From an uncultured Dongia sp. (GTDB lineage: Bacteria; Pseudomonadota; Alphaproteobacteria; Dongiales; Dongiaceae), in the NCBI RefSeq assembly GCF_936916975.1, contig NZ_CAKZGO010000004.1, forward strand, positions 744,001 through 808,000: 64,000 bases of DNA, in the 5' to 3' direction. The position numbers and the translations under genes were made by a program. Under the pieces are notes generated by a model. It worked only from the letters and a program-made list of their open reading frames with translations. It made no database searches and was not told where the DNA came from. Below are positions 53,084 to 62,174 of this stretch, one piece after another. The first letter of the stretch is position 1; the number at the start of each line of letters is the position of its first letter.

Positions 53084-54079
53084 CTATGCCACGCCGGCCC
53101 GAAGACAATCGTGCAACCGAATGATACCGACCGGCTTGTCGTCATCGACCACGAACAAGGTGGTGATCTGCCGTTCGTTCATGATGCGCACCGCTTCGGC
53201 GGCCAGTGCATTGCCAGCGATGGTGAGGGGCTTTGCCGTCATCACCGCGGCCACGGATTGCGACACCAGATCGGCGCCCATATGGCGGCGCAAATCGCCA
53301 TCGGTGACGATACCGACCAGCGCACCCTGCGCGTCGGTCGCGCCGACGCAACCAAACGTCTTGCTCGACATTTCAATGAGCGCCAGCGACATCGGTGCCG
53401 ATTTGTCGATCAGCGGCACTTCCGGGTCGCGGTGCATGAGGTCGGCGACACGCAGCAGGCGCTGGCCCAATTTGCCGCCCGGATGCAGCTGGTGAAAATC
53501 CTCGGCCGAGAACCCCTTGCGCTCAAGGAGGCCCAAGGCCAAGGCATCGCCCAGCGCCAGCATCATCGTGGTCGAAGAGGTGGGGGCGAGGCCCAGCGCG
53601 CCGGCTTCGCCCGTGGCCGGCAAAGCCAGCGTCACGTCGGCGGCATTGCCCAGCGTGCTGTTGCGCCGCGAGGTGATGGCAATGAGCGGAATGCGCCAGC
53701 GGCGCGAATAGGTGATGAGGTCGGCCAGTTCCGCCGTCTCGCCGGAATTGGACAGGGCCAGGACAGCATCGTTGGGCGTGATCATGCCCATGTCGCCGTG
53801 GCTCGCTTCCGCCGGATGGACGAAATGCGACGGTGTCCCCGTGGAAGCCATGGTGGCGGCGATCTTGCAGGCGACGTGGCCGGACTTGCCCATGCCGGTC
53901 ACGATGACCCGGCCGCTTGCCCCATGCAGGAGGTCTAGCGCCTTGTCCACCAGCGCGCGGCCATCCGCGTCATCGAAGGTCGCAAAGAGCTGCGAAAGCG
54001 CATCGGCTTCCTGGTGAAGGACGGCCAGCGCCGCCTTCAGGCCTTGCGCGGAGAGGTCTGCCCCCGAACGATCCGACAT
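53084..54079 (-). CDS. kdsD: Arabinose-5-phosphate isomerase KdsD
   Basis: 331 aa from the ATG at 54079 (MSDRSGADLSAQGLKAALAV); the longer frame upstream is non-conserved. An SIS domain (about 45-180) carries VIVTGMGKSGHVACKIAATM, PAEASHGDMGMI, NSGETAELADLI, and two CBS domains follow (DLMHRDPEVPLI and AVMTAKPLTIAG). KpsF/GutQ-type enzymes make arabinose 5-phosphate for Kdo, the inner-core LPS sugar, which matches the Lpt genes downstream. It heads the kdsD-lptC-lptA-lptB-rpoN run. Confidence 0.95.
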   Translation of the reverse strand: MSDRSGADLSAQGLKAALAVLHQEADALSQLFATFDDADGRALVDKALDLLHGASGRVIVTGMGKSGHVACKIAATMASTGTPSHFVHPAEASHGDMGMITPNDAVLALSNSGETAELADLITYSRRWRIPLIAITSRRNSTLGNAADVTLALPATGEAGALGLAPTSSTTMMLALGDALALGLLERKGFSAEDFHQLHPGGKLGQRLLRVADLMHRDPEVPLIDKSAPMSLALIEMSSKTFGCVGATDAQGALVGIVTDGDLRRHMGADLVSQSVAAVMTAKPLTIAGNALAAEAVRIMNERQITTLFVVDDDKPVGIIRLHDCLRAGVA

Positions 54080-54347
54080 CGCGGTTCCGCTGTCATGTGT
54101 GGGCGAGGATACGGCCGGCAGGATGCTCCCGCGCGACATTTCCCCAGCCTTCGTGGCGCTCGCTTGGCTCATTCTCGGCACCGAGGCAATCTCAAACGGT
54201 CAAATTAAATGGCAGGCCCTCAAACTAACGCCAAATGAAGGGCGAATCCACCAGCAGCGCCTGCCTCTCCCTAACTAGGGTGGGGCTATCGCCCTGTCAA
54301 GAAAAAGCCCCCATATTCACCAAGGGGTTAGCGGATTTCAGGCAGCC

Positions 54348-54971
54348 TCAATGGGCGAAGATGTCAGGCTCGTCATAACCGAGCAGATCGACCTTGGCGC
54401 GGGCCGGCAGGAAATCGAAACAGGCACGCGCCAGTTCGGTGCGGCCCTCGCGGGCCAGCAGTTCGTCGAACTTCTCCTTCAGGCGGTGCAGATGCAGCAC
54501 GTCGGAAGCGGCGTATTTCAGCTGCTCCTCGGTGAGTTGCGGCGCACCCCAATCGGAGCTTTGCTGCTGCTTGGAAAGCTCGACACCGAGCAATTCCTTG
54601 CACAGATCCTTCAATCCATGCCGGTCGGTGAAGGTACGGGTCATCTTGGCCGCGATCTTGGTGCAATAGACCGGGCGGCAGTCGATGCCGAGGTAATGCC
54701 ACAGCACGCCAAGGTCAAAGCGCGCGAAATGGAACAGCTTGAGGACTGCCGGGTCCTCCAGCAGCGCCTGCAGCCGGGGCGCCCGGTGCGGCTTGTCCGG
54801 CCGGCAGAGCGGGATCTGCACCAGATGGCAGATGCCGTTGCCCGACGACAATTGTACCAGGCAAAGCCGGTCGCGCTGGGCATTGAGGCCCATCGTTTCG
54901 GTGTCGATCGCCACGGAGGCCCCGAAATCGAGGCCTTCCGGCAGATCACCCTGATGCAGATGAATGCTCAT
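54348..54971 (-). CDS. rnd: Ribonuclease D-like 3'-5' exonuclease (short form)
   Basis: 207 aa from the ATG at 54971 (MSIHLHQGDLPEGLDF), preferred because upstream codons are encoded by the tRNA-Leu gene region. DEDD exonuclease domain: VAIDTETMGL (motif I), FHFARFDLGVL (motif II), YAASDVLHLHRLKEKF (motif III with Tyr). It ends at the end of the exonuclease domain; the HRDC domains of full-length RNase D are absent, as is common in alphaproteobacteria. Trims the 3' ends of tRNA and other stable RNAs. It lies next to a tRNA gene. Confidence 0.9.
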   Translation of the reverse strand: MSIHLHQGDLPEGLDFGASVAIDTETMGLNAQRDRLCLVQLSSGNGICHLVQIPLCRPDKPHRAPRLQALLEDPAVLKLFHFARFDLGVLWHYLGIDCRPVYCTKIAAKMTRTFTDRHGLKDLCKELLGVELSKQQQSSDWGAPQLTEEQLKYAASDVLHLHRLKEKFDELLAREGRTELARACFDFLPARAKVDLLGYDEPDIFAH

Positions 54972-55107
54972 ACGGCCTCCCAGCCTGATCAAGGCTTCGG
55001 CCGTTATCCCCAGCCGAAATACCAGGCCGATATCAGGGGGCTCTACGCCCCTCCCCATCAAAACGAGAGAGGGTGGGAGAGAAGCCCCCCAACATGAAGC
55101 TGGAGAA

Positions 55108-55192
55108 TGGTGCCCAGGAGAAGACTCGAACTTCCACGGGTTGCCCCACAGATACCTGAAACCTGCGCGTCTACCAATTCCGCCACCTGGGC
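55108..55192 (-). tRNA. tRNA-Leu (CAG)
   Basis: 85 nt with encoded CCA (55108-55110). Acceptor arm GCCCAGG/CCTGGGC; anticodon arm CAGGT-TTCAGGT-ATCTG with anticodon CAG reading CTG; a long class II variable arm (TGGGGCAACCCGT region) identifies Leu. T arm GAAG-TTCGAGT-CTTC. It is located 137 bp upstream of rnd on the same strand. Confidence 0.96.
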
Positions 55193-55377
55193 AGGGGGCC
55201 GAAAGCCCGCGCATTCTCGTCAGGCGCGACTGAAAGTCAACCCTGATTTGGGACTTTTTCCAAGTATTTACGATCCTTGGCACCAGATGCGAGATCGGCG
55301 CGACATCATTGCCAAATCACCATCGATATCCGTATTTTAAGCCGTGTTTTCGGGCGTGAACAAGTGAGGGTGAGATC

Positions 55378-56319
55378 ATGGCGCGCGGCTTGGTGACCGT
55401 GTTCGGCGGTTCGGGCTTCATCGGACGCTATGTCGTGCAGCGCCTGGCGCGCGCCGGCTGGCAGGTGCGGGTGGCGGTGCGCCGCCCGGACGAGGCGCTG
55501 TTCCTCAAGACCGCCGGGGATGTCGGTCAGGTGACGCCGGTTGCCGCTAACATCCGCGACGACCGCTCAGTGGCCGCCGCCGTCGCCGGCGCCGATGCCG
55601 TCGTCAATCTGGTCGGGATTCTGTATCAGTCCGGCCGTCAGAAATTCGATGATGTCCAGGCCAAGGGTGCGGGCCGTGTCGCCGCCGCGGCCAAGGCCGC
55701 CGGTGCCACGCGGTTCATCCAGATCTCCGCGATCGGCGCCGATGCCGGATCGGCCTCCGCTTACGCCAAATCGAAGGCAGGCGGCGAACAGGCGGTGAAG
55801 GCGGCGTTCCCCGGTGCCACCATTCTGCGCCCCTCGATCGTGTTCGGCCCGGAGGATGCGTTCTTCAATCGCTTCGCGGGCCTTGCCATGCTGTCGCCCG
55901 CCTTGCCGCTGATCGGCGGTGGCCACACCAAGTTCCAGCCGGTCTATGTGGCCGACATCGCCGCCGCCGTTGAAAAATCGCTGGCCGATGCCACGACCGC
56001 CGGCAAGACCTATGAACTGGGTGGTCCGCGCAGCTATTCCTTCCGCGAGTTGATGACTCTGCTGCTAAAGGAGATCGGCCGCTGCCGCCTGCTGGTGCCG
56101 TTGCCCTTCGCGCTGGCGACACTGCAGGGTGCCATCCTGCAATTGCTGCCGATGCCGCTCCTCACTGTCGATCAGGTACGCTTGCTGAAGAACGACAACG
56201 TCGTCGGTGCCAACGCGCTGGGTTTCAAGGAACTCTGTATTACGCCGACATCGGTCGAAGCCGTCGTGCCGACTTACCTCGATAAATACCGCCCGCTCGG
56301 CTATTACAACCGGGCCTGA
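55378..56319 (+). CDS. Complex I NDUFA9-family (NAD(P)-binding epimerase-like) protein
   Basis: 313 aa atypical short-chain dehydrogenase. The Rossmann start TVFGGSGFIGRYVVQRLARA, VVNLVGILYQSGRQKF, FIQISAIGADAGSASAYAKS and ILRPSIVFGPEDAFFNRFA are those of the NDUFA9-like group, found in alphaproteobacteria and mitochondria. The mitochondrial relative is an accessory subunit of NADH:ubiquinone oxidoreductase. The active-site Tyr-x3-Lys is kept as YAKSK. No nuo genes are present. It is followed 29 bp later by an amidotransferase gene. Confidence 0.87.
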   Translation: MARGLVTVFGGSGFIGRYVVQRLARAGWQVRVAVRRPDEALFLKTAGDVGQVTPVAANIRDDRSVAAAVAGADAVVNLVGILYQSGRQKFDDVQAKGAGRVAAAAKAAGATRFIQISAIGADAGSASAYAKSKAGGEQAVKAAFPGATILRPSIVFGPEDAFFNRFAGLAMLSPALPLIGGGHTKFQPVYVADIAAAVEKSLADATTAGKTYELGGPRSYSFRELMTLLLKEIGRCRLLVPLPFALATLQGAILQLLPMPLLTVDQVRLLKNDNVVGANALGFKELCITPTSVEAVVPTYLDKYRPLGYYNRA

Positions 56320-56348
56320 CTCCAGCAACATAAGGGAAGGGTGCCGCC

Positions 56349-57083
56349 ATGCGCGTTCTGGTGTTCCAACACATCGCCTGCGAGCATCCCGGTATCTTCC
56401 GCGATTTCCTGAAGGCCGATGGCATTCAATACGACGCCGTCGAACTGGACGAAGGCGACACCATTCCATCGCTCGATGGTTACGACGCGCTATGGGTCAT
56501 GGGTGGGCCGATGGATGTGTGGGAAGAGGACCAGCATCCCTGGCTGATCCGGGAAAAGGCCGCGATCCGCGAAGCCGTCATCCAACGCAAGCTGCCCTAT
56601 TTCGGCCTGTGCCTTGGCCACCAATTGCTGGCCTCTGCTTTAGGTGCCGAGGTCGGCAAGATGGCAACACCCGAGGTCGGCCTGCTCGGCATCGAGCTCA
56701 CCGAAGCCGGCCGCAAAGACCCTCTGATGGCCGGTTTGCCGGCGCAGCAGACCGCGTTGCAATGGCATGGGGCTGAGGTGAAGGTGCTGCCCGACGGTGC
56801 CGTGGCACTCGCTTCCTCGCCGCTTTGCGCCATACAGGCGATGCGTGTCGGGCCGCATGCCTATGGCCTGCAATATCATGTCGAACTCACCAGCCGCACC
56901 GTACCGGAATGGGGCGAGGTGCCGGCCTATGCCTGCGCGCTGGATGACACGCTGGGCAAGGGCGCATTGCCGCGCCTGCGCGATGACGCGGCCAGATTGA
57001 TGCCGGACTTCAACCGGACAGCCAGGCAGCTCTACGACAATTTCATGAATCTGAGCGGCGCAGCCGTCAAAGCCGCCCAATAG
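56349..57083 (+). CDS. Class I glutamine amidotransferase (GMP synthase-like)
   Basis: 244 aa. The triad is C88 in YFGLCLGHQLLA, a histidine in YGLQYHVELTS, and a likely Glu two positions on. The oxyanion region GGPMDVWEEDQHPWL is intact. The stand-alone domain resembles YfeJ/GuaA-like proteins of uncertain substrate, not the full GuaA. A ribosome-binding site is seen (GGGAAGG). It may share a transcript with the preceding gene, 29 bp away. A weak hairpin CCGGATC-TTGCG-GATCCGG (57114-57132) follows. Confidence 0.85.
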   Translation: MRVLVFQHIACEHPGIFRDFLKADGIQYDAVELDEGDTIPSLDGYDALWVMGGPMDVWEEDQHPWLIREKAAIREAVIQRKLPYFGLCLGHQLLASALGAEVGKMATPEVGLLGIELTEAGRKDPLMAGLPAQQTALQWHGAEVKVLPDGAVALASSPLCAIQAMRVGPHAYGLQYHVELTSRTVPEWGEVPAYACALDDTLGKGALPRLRDDAARLMPDFNRTARQLYDNFMNLSGAAVKAAQ

Positions 57084-57310
57084 ACAAGCACAATAGATAA
57101 TCGGACGCCGCCCCCGGATCTTGCGGATCCGGCTGCGACGCCCGAGGCAGCCGCCCTGGCACAGGGGACGGCCGGCCGGAATCGGCTGCCGGATGATCTG
57201 TCGTGATGGGGTGCGATTCGGTTCGAAAGATTTTTGGGTGCGCGCATGGTCGATGGAAGTCATCGGGCCGATCTGAGGTTGCAAACGGTCATCCGCGCGG
57301 CTAGAAAAGT

Positions 57311-57319
57311 TGCTATAAT
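57311..57319 (+). promoter_or_regulatory. Extended -10 promoter of the RhuM gene
   Basis: TGCTATAAT (57311-57319) is a perfect extended -10 (TGnTATAAT) about 30 bp before the RhuM start codon. No good -35 is seen at 17 bp, as is acceptable for extended -10 promoters. A housekeeping sigma-70 signal this perfect is rare in this GC-rich window. Confidence 0.5.
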
Positions 57320-57348
57320 GTTCTCCGGACAGCAGATCGAGCCGTAAC

Positions 57349-58404
57349 ATGGGCGACCGCGAAGAAAACGAGCCGGTACATCTGGTCGAGGATGCCGAGA
57401 GCGGGGACAGGTTCCTTGTCTACGGCACCGAAAAAGGCCTGCGGCTGGATATCCGCTATGAGGGCGAAACCCTGTGGATGACGCAGGCACAGATCAGCCA
57501 GCTTTTTGGGGTGGATCGCTCGGTTATCACTAAGCATATCGCCAATATTTATGCCGATGGCGAACTCGACGCAGAGGCAACATGTGCAAAAATTGCACAT
57601 GTTCGCCAAGAGGGGTCTCGTCAGGTGGAACGGCAGATCGAGCACTACAATCTCGACATGGTGATTTCCGTCGGCTATCGCGTCTCTTCCACGCAGGCGA
57701 CGCTCTTTCGCCGCTGGGCCACCTCAGTCCTCGTTCAGTTCGCAAAGAAGGGCTTCGTTGTCGACTCCCGGCGTCTCAAGCAGCCGGACAATGCGGACCG
57801 CGTTGCCGAACTTCGCGAGATCATCCGCGATATCCGGTCGGACGAAGCAAACATCTATCGTGAACTCAAGAAAATCTGTGCGATGTGCCAGGACTATGAC
57901 GGCACGCTCGAATCCGCCCGCGACTTCTATCAGCACACGCAGGCCAAACTGATTTACGCCGTCACATCTCACACGCCGTCAGAAATTATCGCTGCCAGAG
58001 CCGATCAGAACGCGGCAAATATGGGCTTGCAGACATGGCCTCATGACAACATTCGCAAAGCCGATGTTGCGGTCTCCAAAAACTACCTCGCGGCGGCAGA
58101 AATAAAAGAGCTCAACCGGCTTACCACAATCCTGCTCGATATCTTCGAAGATCAGCTTGATATGGGCCGGTTGGTTGTGATGAAGGATGCGCACAATCTC
58201 CTTGATCAGCAGCTGACCCAGCTCGGCCGTACGGTGCTCCGCACGGGCGGATCGGTGAAAGCATCAGATGCGAAGCGGCATGCGGAACGTCAGTACGACC
58301 AATTCGACGAGCAGAGAAAGCTTGAGCGCCAGCAAGAGGCAGACAAACATATCGCCGACTTGGCCAGAGAGGCAAAAAAGCTGCCTAAGAAGCCGCGCAG
58401 CTAA
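57349..58404 (+). CDS. RhuM family protein
   Basis: 351 aa of the RhuM family, first named in Salmonella pathogenicity island 3 and since seen widely in islands and phage-associated loci; function not established. An N-terminal helix-turn-helix-like element (LWMTQAQISQLFGVDRSVIT, about 47-66) is followed by the conserved VISVGYRVSSTQATLFRRWA and FVVDSRRLKQ, and a C-terminal helical, Lys/Gln-rich region (about 290-351). Base composition is lower in GC than its neighbours and it is a single gene, so lateral arrival is likely. A perfect extended -10 lies upstream. A toxin or DNA-related function is a guess only. Confidence 0.75.
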   Translation: MGDREENEPVHLVEDAESGDRFLVYGTEKGLRLDIRYEGETLWMTQAQISQLFGVDRSVITKHIANIYADGELDAEATCAKIAHVRQEGSRQVERQIEHYNLDMVISVGYRVSSTQATLFRRWATSVLVQFAKKGFVVDSRRLKQPDNADRVAELREIIRDIRSDEANIYRELKKICAMCQDYDGTLESARDFYQHTQAKLIYAVTSHTPSEIIAARADQNAANMGLQTWPHDNIRKADVAVSKNYLAAAEIKELNRLTTILLDIFEDQLDMGRLVVMKDAHNLLDQQLTQLGRTVLRTGGSVKASDAKRHAERQYDQFDEQRKLERQQEADKHIADLAREAKKLPKKPRS

Positions 58405-58423
58405 GGCTTGATTTCAAGGCACG

Positions 58424-58786
58424 TCACTTGCCCTTGCGAAACGCGCGGCTGGAGACCGAGATCGGGTTGCCGGCCGGATCCTTGGCATTGGCGAAGACAT
58501 AGCCGTCAGCTTTGTGAACGGCGCCGAACTTCAATCCTGCCTTGGCGGCCTTCGCGCAGAACGCCGGCACATCGGCGATGTCGAAGACCAGCTTCACCAG
58601 CACCTGGCCTGCCTTCTGCGCCTTGCCGGCGGGATGGATCATCAGGATGGCACCACCTTTGGGATCGACAAGCTCGACGATCCGATCCTCCGGGTCGCGC
58701 TGTGGCTGGAAGCCGAAATGCGCCTCATAGAAACGGATGATCTTCTCGACGTCATGGACATAAAGAAGAATGCGGTTCAATGGCAT
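58424..58786 (-). CDS. VOC (glyoxalase/bleomycin-resistance) family protein
   Basis: 120 aa vicinal-oxygen-chelate protein. LNRILLYVHDVEKIIRFYEA opens the first module, with FGFQPQRDPEDRIVELVDPK; the second has GLKFGAVHKADGYVFANAKD and PAGNPISVSSRAF. Metal ligand candidates include H9, E at about 40 and H at about 94. The family includes dioxygenases and small-molecule binding proteins; the substrate is unknown. It converges on the RhuM gene and is divergent from the APH-fold kinase gene. Confidence 0.8.
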   Translation of the reverse strand: MPLNRILLYVHDVEKIIRFYEAHFGFQPQRDPEDRIVELVDPKGGAILMIHPAGKAQKAGQVLVKLVFDIADVPAFCAKAAKAGLKFGAVHKADGYVFANAKDPAGNPISVSSRAFRKGK

Positions 58787-58863
58787 GACGGCTCCTCCGG
58801 GTCACAATGGCGGCGACCGTAGCGGCAACGGATTTTTTTGACTAGGCCCACCGAAGCCATTTC

Positions 58864-59970
58864 ATGCCGCGTGCTTGCAAGTTCGCGGCGACACCTTCTA
58901 TGACACTCACCAGTCCACTCACTTATGATCGCACGCCGCCAATGACCCTCCCGCTCAACCCCGGCCAAGGGGCCCCCGCCCAATTGGCCCCCACCCAACT
59001 CACCCCGATCATCGATGAGGTCGCCGCTGCGTCGCTCACCCGTTGGGGTCTCGAGGGCGCCGACCTCACGCTCATCAACCATTCGGAAAACTGGACCTAT
59101 CGCGTCCGGCCGAAGAACGGCGCACGGCCGGTGATCTTGCGCGTGCACCGTGCCGGCTATCACAGTCTCAACGGCATCCGTAGCGAGCTGGCCTGGATGC
59201 GCGCCTTGCAGGCCGAGGCGGGCGTGAAGACCCCGCAGGCGATCCCGGGCCGCGATGGCAGCGATATCCAGAGCGTGATGCACCCGGCCTTGAGCGAGCA
59301 GCGGCATTGCGTGCTGTTCGAACTCATCGACGGCATCGAACCGCCGCAACACGATCTCATGGCGCCCTTTCGCCAATTGGGCGAGGTCACCGCGCGCTGC
59401 CACAATCACAGCGAAAGCTGGACGCGCCCGGACTACTTCGAGCGCCTGTCCTGGGATTTCGAGCATTCCTTGGGGGCGGCACCCAATTGGGGCGATTGGC
59501 GCGACGGTCCCGATTGTTCACCGGACCGCGCCAGGCTGATCGCGCGCGCGGTGGATCTGATGGAGGTGCGGCTACAGCGCTTCGGCCAGGCGCGCAACCG
59601 CTACGGCCTCATCCACGCCGATTTCCGCCTCGCCAATCTGCTGCTGCATGAGGGCGATGTCCGCGTGATCGATTTCGATGATAGCGGGCTGGGCTGGTTC
59701 CTCTATGACGCCGCCACGGCGGTCAGCTTCTTCGAGGACCGCGCCGACGTGCCGGATCTCATGGAAGCCTGGAAGGATGGTTATCGCCGCATTCGCGCAT
59801 TGCCATCAGAAGATGAAAACGAGATCTGGACCTTCATCCTGCTGCGCCGCCTCACCCTCTTCGCCTGGATGGGTTCGCACAGCGAAACCGAGTTGGCGCG
59901 GACCGAAGGCCCCGGCTACAGCGTCGGTACGTGCGAATTGGCGGAGCGGTATCTGACGCAGTTTGGGTGA
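58864..59970 (+). CDS. APH-fold phosphotransferase (homoserine kinase II / choline kinase-like)
   Basis: 368 aa if the first ATG is used; ATGs at 58900 and 58942 are alternatives and none has a clear ribosome-binding site. The kinase fold shows the N-lobe SENWTYRVRPKNGARPVILR, catalytic HADFRLANLLLHEGDVRVID (D for phosphotransfer) and the metal FDDSGLGWFLYD. The first 40 residues are low-complexity. Homoserine kinase type II, choline kinase and aminoglycoside kinases share this pattern; the family match is to the protein-of-unknown-substrate group. Copy B of the palindromic repeat begins 11 bp after its stop. Confidence 0.8.
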   Translation: MPRACKFAATPSMTLTSPLTYDRTPPMTLPLNPGQGAPAQLAPTQLTPIIDEVAAASLTRWGLEGADLTLINHSENWTYRVRPKNGARPVILRVHRAGYHSLNGIRSELAWMRALQAEAGVKTPQAIPGRDGSDIQSVMHPALSEQRHCVLFELIDGIEPPQHDLMAPFRQLGEVTARCHNHSESWTRPDYFERLSWDFEHSLGAAPNWGDWRDGPDCSPDRARLIARAVDLMEVRLQRFGQARNRYGLIHADFRLANLLLHEGDVRVIDFDDSGLGWFLYDAATAVSFFEDRADVPDLMEAWKDGYRRIRALPSEDENEIWTFILLRRLTLFAWMGSHSETELARTEGPGYSVGTCELAERYLTQFG

Positions 59971-59980
59971 CGTCATCAAC

Positions 59981-60089
59981 CCAATCGTCATGGTCCGCGA
60001 AGGCGGACCACCCACGAGTTTCTAACCTTCACCTCAACTGTTGCAGGCAAATTCATGGGTGGTCCGCCTTCGCGGACCATGACGATTGG
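59981..60089. repeat. Palindromic intergenic repeat, copy B
   Basis: Left arm 59981-60014 and right arm 60056-60089 are perfect inverted copies of 34 bp; each arm is a hairpin of its own (GGTCCGC-4-GCGGACC). Positions 59985-60017 are identical to copy A at 23212-23244. The 41-bp spacer is unrelated to copy A. The rest of the 337-bp gap between kinase and hydrolase genes (60090-60307) shows no gene. Confidence 0.88.
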
Positions 60090-60307
60090 GAGCAACGCAC
60101 GCACCCGTCGAACCCACACCCTCAAGCGTCAAGTGCCATCCAGCCCATCGCACTAATCTCCATCATGTTGTCATGTCGGCAGCGAATGCGCTTGATATCG
60201 CATCTGCGAAAGCCCTAGCATTGCGCCGCACGCGCGCCGCTCTTCAAGAACGCGCGGCATGACAGGTTGGCCGTGACTGGCCGGGATGACGGGCGAGAGG
60301 GACGGGC

Positions 60308-61195
60308 ATGTGGCGCGAGATTGCCGCGGATGAGCGGCATGAGATCACCGTCGATGGCTTCAAGGTTGTGGCTTACAGCTTCGGCAAGGGGCCGGAAACG
60401 GTTCTCCTGCTCAATGGTGGCCCCGGCCTGCCCTGCGATTATCTGCGCGAGGCGCATTCCTGTCTCATCGATCAGGGTTACCGCGTGGTGGCCTTCGACC
60501 AGTTAGGCACCGGTTCCTCGGACCGCCCGACCGATGCGAAACTGTGGAACATCACACGCTATGTGGCCGAAGTCGAAACCATCCGCACGGCCCTGAACCT
60601 CGGCAAAGTGCATCTTCTCGGCCATTCCTGGGGCGGCTGGCTGTCGATCGAATATGCGGTGACCCATCCGCAGAATCTGAAAACGCTGATCCTTGAAGAC
60701 ACCAATGCCGACATGCCGCATCTCATCGGCGAGTTGATGCGGCTGCGGGATGCGCTGGGATCCGAGACCGTTGCCATGATGCAACGGCATGAAGCGCAGG
60801 GCACGCTGACCCATCCCGAATACCAGGCCGCGGTCACCATCCTCAATTACCGCCATGTCTGCAGGCTTCAGGAATGGCCGGCGCCGGTGAAGCGTTCGCT
60901 CGACGATTGGAACATGGGACCCTATGGCACCATGCAGGGGCCGAACGAGTTCCTCTATACTGGAAACCTGAAGGACTGGAATCGCGTGCCGGATCTCCAC
61001 ACCATTCCCTGCCCCGTCCTCATCACTACCGGCCAGCATGATGAATTGACCCCGGCCTGTTCGCTGCGCATGAAGCTGCATCTGAAAGACGCCGAGCTGC
61101 ACGTGTTTCCGAACAGCAGCCACATGCCGTTCTACGAGGAGCCGCACGCCTATTATCCGGTGCTGATCGATTTCCTGCAGCGTCATCGCAGTTAA
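60308..61195 (+). CDS. Alpha/beta hydrolase, proline iminopeptidase-like
   Basis: 295 aa. Oxyanion loop LLNGGPGLPCDYL, nucleophile S107 in LLGHSWGGWLSIEYA, acid D in TTGQHDELTPA and base H in PNSSHMPFYEEPH. The family (S33) cleaves N-terminal proline from peptides, or hydrolyses related amides. ATG follows GGGACGGGC. It is 20 bp before a peptide ABC permease gene, so imported peptides may be its substrate; the operon is inferred from spacing. Confidence 0.85.
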   Translation: MWREIAADERHEITVDGFKVVAYSFGKGPETVLLLNGGPGLPCDYLREAHSCLIDQGYRVVAFDQLGTGSSDRPTDAKLWNITRYVAEVETIRTALNLGKVHLLGHSWGGWLSIEYAVTHPQNLKTLILEDTNADMPHLIGELMRLRDALGSETVAMMQRHEAQGTLTHPEYQAAVTILNYRHVCRLQEWPAPVKRSLDDWNMGPYGTMQGPNEFLYTGNLKDWNRVPDLHTIPCPVLITTGQHDELTPACSLRMKLHLKDAELHVFPNSSHMPFYEEPHAYYPVLIDFLQRHRS

Positions 61196-61215
61196 GGCAA
61201 GGCTGACAGCCGCAG

Positions 61216-62160
61216 ATGTCCCTGCATCGCTATCGCTTCATCCTCTCCCGGCCGCTCCAGCTCGTCCCTGTGCTGTTCGGCATCAGCATCATCACCTTCG
61301 TGCTGGTGCGACTCATTCCGGGCGACCCCGCGCGCGTGTTGCTCGGCGCTAAGTCGACACCGGAGGCCATCGCCCGCATCCGCGCGCAGTTCGGCCTCGA
61401 TGAGCCGATCTGGCTGCAATATGTCTATTTCCTGAAGAATCTCGGCCTTGGCGATATGGGGAAGTCGATCCTCTACAAGGTGCCCGTGCTGCAACTGGTG
61501 ATCGACCGGGTCGGGCCCACTTTGGCACTCATCCTCGGCAGTGTGCTCATCGCCTTGGCGCTGGCCATTCCGCTGGCCTCGATCGCCGCCACGCAACGCG
61601 GCCGCTTTGCCGATCACGCCATCCGCATCTTCTCCACCGCCGGCCTCGGCTTCCCACCCTTCTGGCTTGCCATCATGCTGATCATCCTGTTCAGCGTGAA
61701 GCTCGACCTCTTTCCGGTTGCAGGCTGGGGCGACACCATCACGGATCAACTACATCATCTCGTGCTGCCGTGTTTCACCGTCGCGCTGGCCTTGTCCGCC
61801 GTCATCACGCGCAATCTGCGCGCCAGCATGATCGCGGAACTGGCCTCCGACCATGCGACAGCGGCACGGGCCCGTGGCCTATCGGAATCCCGCGTATTCT
61901 GGCGCCATGTGCTCCCCAATGCCGTGATACCTGCGATCAATCTGCTCGCCGTCAATATCGGCTGGCTGATCGGCGGCAGTGTCGTCATCGAAACCGTGTT
62001 CTCGATCCCCGGCATGGGCCAGCTCTTGGTACGCGGCATCTTCACCCGCGATTACATGGTGGTGCAGTCGGTCGCCATGATCTTTGCGGTTGCCACGGTG
62101 ATTGTGAATTTCCTGGCCGATGTGCTCACCGTCGCGATCGATCCCCGGGTTGAATTATGA
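61216..62160 (+). CDS. Dipeptide/oligopeptide ABC transporter permease (DppB-like)
   Basis: 314 aa with six membrane helices. The N-terminal helix and periplasmic loop (FVLVRLIPGDPARVLLGAKS, RAQFGLDEPIWLQYVYFLKN) and the BPD coupling segment ATAARARGLSESRVFWRHVL, NAVIPAINLLAVNIGWLIGG are DppB-type. It forms the channel with the next gene. A substrate-binding protein is not adjacent; it starts 20 bp after the peptidase-like gene. Confidence 0.92.
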   Translation: MSLHRYRFILSRPLQLVPVLFGISIITFVLVRLIPGDPARVLLGAKSTPEAIARIRAQFGLDEPIWLQYVYFLKNLGLGDMGKSILYKVPVLQLVIDRVGPTLALILGSVLIALALAIPLASIAATQRGRFADHAIRIFSTAGLGFPPFWLAIMLIILFSVKLDLFPVAGWGDTITDQLHHLVLPCFTVALALSAVITRNLRASMIAELASDHATAARARGLSESRVFWRHVLPNAVIPAINLLAVNIGWLIGGSVVIETVFSIPGMGQLLVRGIFTRDYMVVQSVAMIFAVATVIVNFLADVLTVAIDPRVEL

Positions 62161-62174
62161 GGGGGGGTGGAGCT

